Positions 6,962-9,063 of a stretch of DNA of 9,063 nucleotides are shown piece after piece (position 1 is the first letter of the stretch; each line of letters begins with the position of its first letter). Origin of the DNA: Clostridia bacterium (GTDB taxonomy: Bacteria; Bacillota; Clostridia; Christensenellales; Borkfalkiaceae). The DNA is taken from assembly GCA_021205485.1 (NCBI GenBank), contig JAJPXK010000096.1, forward strand, positions 1 through 9,063. Direction: 5' to 3'. Both the position numbers and the translations under genes were made by a program. The notes beneath the pieces were generated by a model. It saw only the letters and a program-made list of their open reading frames with translations, ran no database searches and was not told where the DNA came from.

Positions 6962-6979
6962 TGTTAAGAGTCCTTAACA
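6962..6979. promoter_or_regulatory. Operator-like inverted repeat upstream of the acetyltransferase promoter
   Basis: TGTTAAG (6962-6968) and CTTAACA (6973-6979) are perfect 7-base arms around AGTC. The repeat ends eight bases before the -35 box at 6988, a position that suits an activator, or a regulator shared with the divergent gene. The stem has only two G-C pairs and no U tract, so it is not a terminator. Confidence 0.4.
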
Positions 6980-6987
6980 ATCCGTCC

Positions 6988-7016
6988 TTTACAATTTTGG
7001 ATTATTGTGTTATTAT
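6988..7016 (+). promoter_or_regulatory. Sigma-A-type promoter with extended -10 for the acetyltransferase gene
   Basis: TTTACA (6988-6993), a 17-nt spacer and TATTAT (7011-7016), with TG at 7008-7009 one base before the -10 box. Expected start is near 7022-7025, giving a leader of about 30 nt to the ATG at 7053. The layout is the same as at 19-47 in this window, which supports both calls. Confidence 0.75.
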
Positions 7017-7052
7017 TAAAACAGAAATCTACATATAAGGCAGAAAAATAAA

Positions 7053-7511
7053 ATGAATACAATTTATGAATTTGAAATAAATGAAAAAATTGTAGATGAT
7101 AACGAAAGACAACAAAGAGATGTGCAACTGGCAGAGACGTTTCCGGTTGAATTAAGAGAAAAACTATTGTCTATTCTGAATGAAAACGAAAAAAGCGTAT
7201 TTAGCTATTCGATCAGTAAGAACGGTGAGTATGTAGGTGAAATTACCTTTTCAAACGAAAACCCGCAGCAACCTGAAATAGGTATAGAACTTGAAGAGCC
7301 TTTTCAAAGGCAGGGCATAGGCTATCGCCTGACGTCTGCGCTTATAGAAAGATATAAAAAGGAACATAAAGTAGATTATTTTGTATATAGAGCTACGAGC
7401 ACTAATATTGGCAGCAATGCTTTAGCAAAAAAATTAGGCGGTAAACCGGTAAAGGAAGTTGTAATTCTTAAAGAATTAAATTTTTCAATGAATACATATC
7501 ATATAATGTGA
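7053..7511 (+). CDS. GNAT-family N-acetyltransferase
   Basis: This 152-residue protein should transfer an acetyl group from acetyl-CoA to an amine; the substrate cannot be read from the sequence. The GNAT core is clear. Strand EIGIEL (75-80) leads to the pyrophosphate-binding loop Gln85-x-x-Gly88-x-Gly90 (QRQGIGYRL) and its helix (to about 102). Motif B follows as Asn118-x-x-Ser121-x-x-Leu124-x-x-Lys127-Leu-Gly. The first 45 residues are charged and helical rather than the usual short N-terminal strand and may form the substrate side. Length is normal for a single-domain GNAT and it looks intact. The ribosome site is modest (AAGG at 7037-7040, 12 bases from ATG), but the promoter at 6988-7016 supports the start. 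The 40-nt gap to the next gene holds no terminator, so co-transcription is likely; acetylation of that neighbour is a possibility only. Confidence 0.88.
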   Translation: MNTIYEFEINEKIVDDNERQQRDVQLAETFPVELREKLLSILNENEKSVFSYSISKNGEYVGEITFSNENPQQPEIGIELEEPFQRQGIGYRLTSALIERYKKEHKVDYFVYRATSTNIGSNALAKKLGGKPVKEVVILKELNFSMNTYHIM

Positions 7512-7551
7512 ATTGACTTTATCGCGGTAAATAAAGATAGGGGGTAAAGAT

Positions 7552-9063
7552 ATGCGAAGAAAGCATGATGACGATGATGAGAGCATATTTGATATCCTTA
7601 TGAGGCCTGCCTCAATGGATTATGATTGTGATGGTAAGATTGATTATTACGACTGTTATATTGAATTGGACAAGCTGGACAGGGCGTTAGGACAGGGTAA
7701 ATACTCACCCTACAACGATCCTTATTATATAGAACAGCAAGAAGAGGAAGATGCAAAGATATATGGTAAAGACAGTGCGTATTATGATGAGGACTTGGAT
7801 GGTGATTCTGATTTCGATGAAGAAGCATTTATGAATGAAGTGCCCCGTGTTACTCCTCTTGTAGATGATGAGAGTGATGATGACGAGGACGATGCGTATG
7901 ACGACGAAGATGAGATAATGGATGACCTTTATGACTCTTACGAACAGCACAACGATACGCCTTCAGAAAGGACAATAACTCTCTCATTTTCCTTTGAAAG
8001 TCAATCGGAAAAAGAGCGTAAAAAATTCCCGACAACGGGCATTTGGCAATATTTTGACAATGACATGGAGTGGAAGTTTACGCAGGCGCTCTACACCTAT
8101 GACAAAAGTCTGAAAGAAAGCTGCGGCACTAAATATGACGGCAGTGACGAGGTAGAATACCTTTTAAGGGATATCTACCAGTTTGACAGAAAGCGCGCCA
8201 TAGACGACTGGGGCTGGCTGCTGAAGACCTTCCCTGCAGGAGTGCTCAATTCCGCCAAAGTCAGTTACGGCTATGCGCACAGTTTCCGCCTTAGTATGCG
8301 TGTGTTCACTCTTATGTTCAGCCGTCACGACGATTACAGTGAACTTGCGCAGTTTATAAGCCGCGATGAAGTCTTTGAATATCTGACAACGCAGGCACAG
8401 TGGCCAGAGCACGATACTATATATTTATATGAGCTGGTTGTTTGTTGTCATAAGTGTGGCGACGAGCTGTTTAAAAAGTGCTATAAAACGGTTATTGACA
8501 AGCAAAGGCACTGTTTTTGCGATAAGGATCTGGCAGATGTCTGGAACAGTGTTGTTATTAGCCTTGAATGGAAGAATGTAAGCGAAAGCCTGAAAACCTA
8601 CATAAAAGAAGAAATTGTAAAAGTAGGCGATTTCGGCAAGCCCGTCCTTAAAACAATTGAAGAAAAGGAAGAAGAGTCAGAAGAGGAAAGGCGTCAGGAG
8701 GAGGAAGAAAGACGTTGGAAGGAAGAGGAAAGACTGGAAGCTGAACGCGAAGCTGCAGAAGCGGAGGAACGCCGATTAGAGAAAGAAAGGTTGGAAGCCG
8801 AACGCAAAGAACGGGAACAGCAGATTAAAATTCTTGAAGAAATGTCCGCACCGCTAAGTACTAAAATCATAGGCGGAGAGCTGTTCGATGAGGCATATAT
8901 GGCGGTCAATCAACAATTAGAGTACTGTTTCGGTTCTTCGCGTAAAACTTACGATACCGTCGCAAGGTACGTACTTGGCAAAAACGGCAAAATAAGGGAT
9001 ATAAATAAAGATTTGCAGGTCGGCGTCATCTCTTCAAAAGATATAAAGACTATCTTTATGCTG
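7552..9063 (+). CDS. Large acidic EF-hand-like, coiled-coil protein of unknown family (3' end outside window)
   Basis: The reading frame is open from ATG 7552 to the window end: 504 residues with no stop. AGGGGG (7539-7544) sits seven bases before the ATG, and an in-frame stop at 7528 rules out an earlier start. No signal peptide or membrane segment is seen, so it is probably cytoplasmic. Residues 23-34 (DYDCDGKIDYYD) have the full EF-hand/dockerin loop pattern, with acids at positions 1, 3, 5, 9 and 12. Residues 79-90 (DEDLDGDSDFDE) are a second loop lacking the usual hydrophobic residue at position 8. An Asp/Glu tract spans about 105-131. A globular, Trp- and Tyr-rich region spans about 140-360, with Cys298, Cys299, His300, Cys302, Cys310, His320, Cys321 and Cys323 as a possible metal cluster. 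Residues 370-431 are a Glu/Arg-rich coiled coil, then another folded region begins. I do not recognise the family. It is likely co-transcribed with the GNAT gene. Confidence 0.85.
   Translation, partial: MRRKHDDDDESIFDILMRPASMDYDCDGKIDYYDCYIELDKLDRALGQGKYSPYNDPYYIEQQEEEDAKIYGKDSAYYDEDLDGDSDFDEEAFMNEVPRVTPLVDDESDDDEDDAYDDEDEIMDDLYDSYEQHNDTPSERTITLSFSFESQSEKERKKFPTTGIWQYFDNDMEWKFTQALYTYDKSLKESCGTKYDGSDEVEYLLRDIYQFDRKRAIDDWGWLLKTFPAGVLNSAKVSYGYAHSFRLSMRVFTLMFSRHDDYSELAQFISRDEVFEYLTTQAQWPEHDTIYLYELVVCCHKCGDELFKKCYKTVIDKQRHCFCDKDLADVWNSVVISLEWKNVSESLKTYIKEEIVKVGDFGKPVLKTIEEKEEESEEERRQEEEERRWKEEERLEAEREAAEAEERRLEKERLEAERKEREQQIKILEEMSAPLSTKIIGGELFDEAYMAVNQQLEYCFGSSRKTYDTVARYVLGKNGKIRDINKDLQVGVISSKDIKTIFML

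Noticed and set aside
7598..8412. Several reverse-strand open frames of 61-82 codons
   Set aside because: They are shadows of the acidic forward gene; Asp/Glu codon runs on the forward strand avoid stops on the reverse and give His/Ile/Leu-rich translations.

Overview
The window looks like a chromosomal segment from a Gram-positive, probably gut- or rumen-associated member of the Clostridia. The support is strong AGGAGG-type ribosome binding sites, sigma-A-like promoters with extended -10 boxes, a lipoprotein signal peptide, tyrosine/serine/threonine-rich secreted beta proteins, and small palindromic repeats of the kind common between genes in gut Clostridia. The taxon is an inference from style; no rRNA or marker gene is present.

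Positions 1-600 carry no credible gene. They hold a very good forward promoter (19-47), an 18-bp perfect palindrome just past its expected start point (58-75), and then a mosaic of miniature palindromic repeats. These include one near-complete element bounded by TGTCAT inverted ends (273-360) and a 33-bp direct repeat spaced exactly 200 bp apart. If the promoter serves the downstream genes, they have a leader of about 550 nt.

Positions 604-6231 are a tight two-gene unit with an 18-nt gap, most likely for pectin use at the cell surface. The first gene encodes a lipoprotein with Ig-like domains and a C-terminal beta module resembling those appended to pectate lyases. The second encodes a 1352-residue secreted polysaccharide lyase of family PL9. 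All four PL9 calcium aspartates are visible at the family's spacing, with a likely catalytic lysine, followed by an acidic insert, Ig-like domains and a GLUG-type repeat region. A strong hairpin at 6268-6305 closes this unit and can also terminate the convergent gene that follows.

Positions 6387-9063 are a different neighbourhood: a reverse-strand 149-residue protein of unknown function, then a divergent forward pair. The pair is a GNAT-family acetyltransferase with an excellent extended -10 promoter and, 40 nt later, a large acidic protein that runs off the window end. That last protein has two EF-hand-like calcium loops, a long Asp/Glu tract, a cysteine/histidine cluster and a charged coiled coil. 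I do not recognise its family, and it is the best candidate here for something undescribed.
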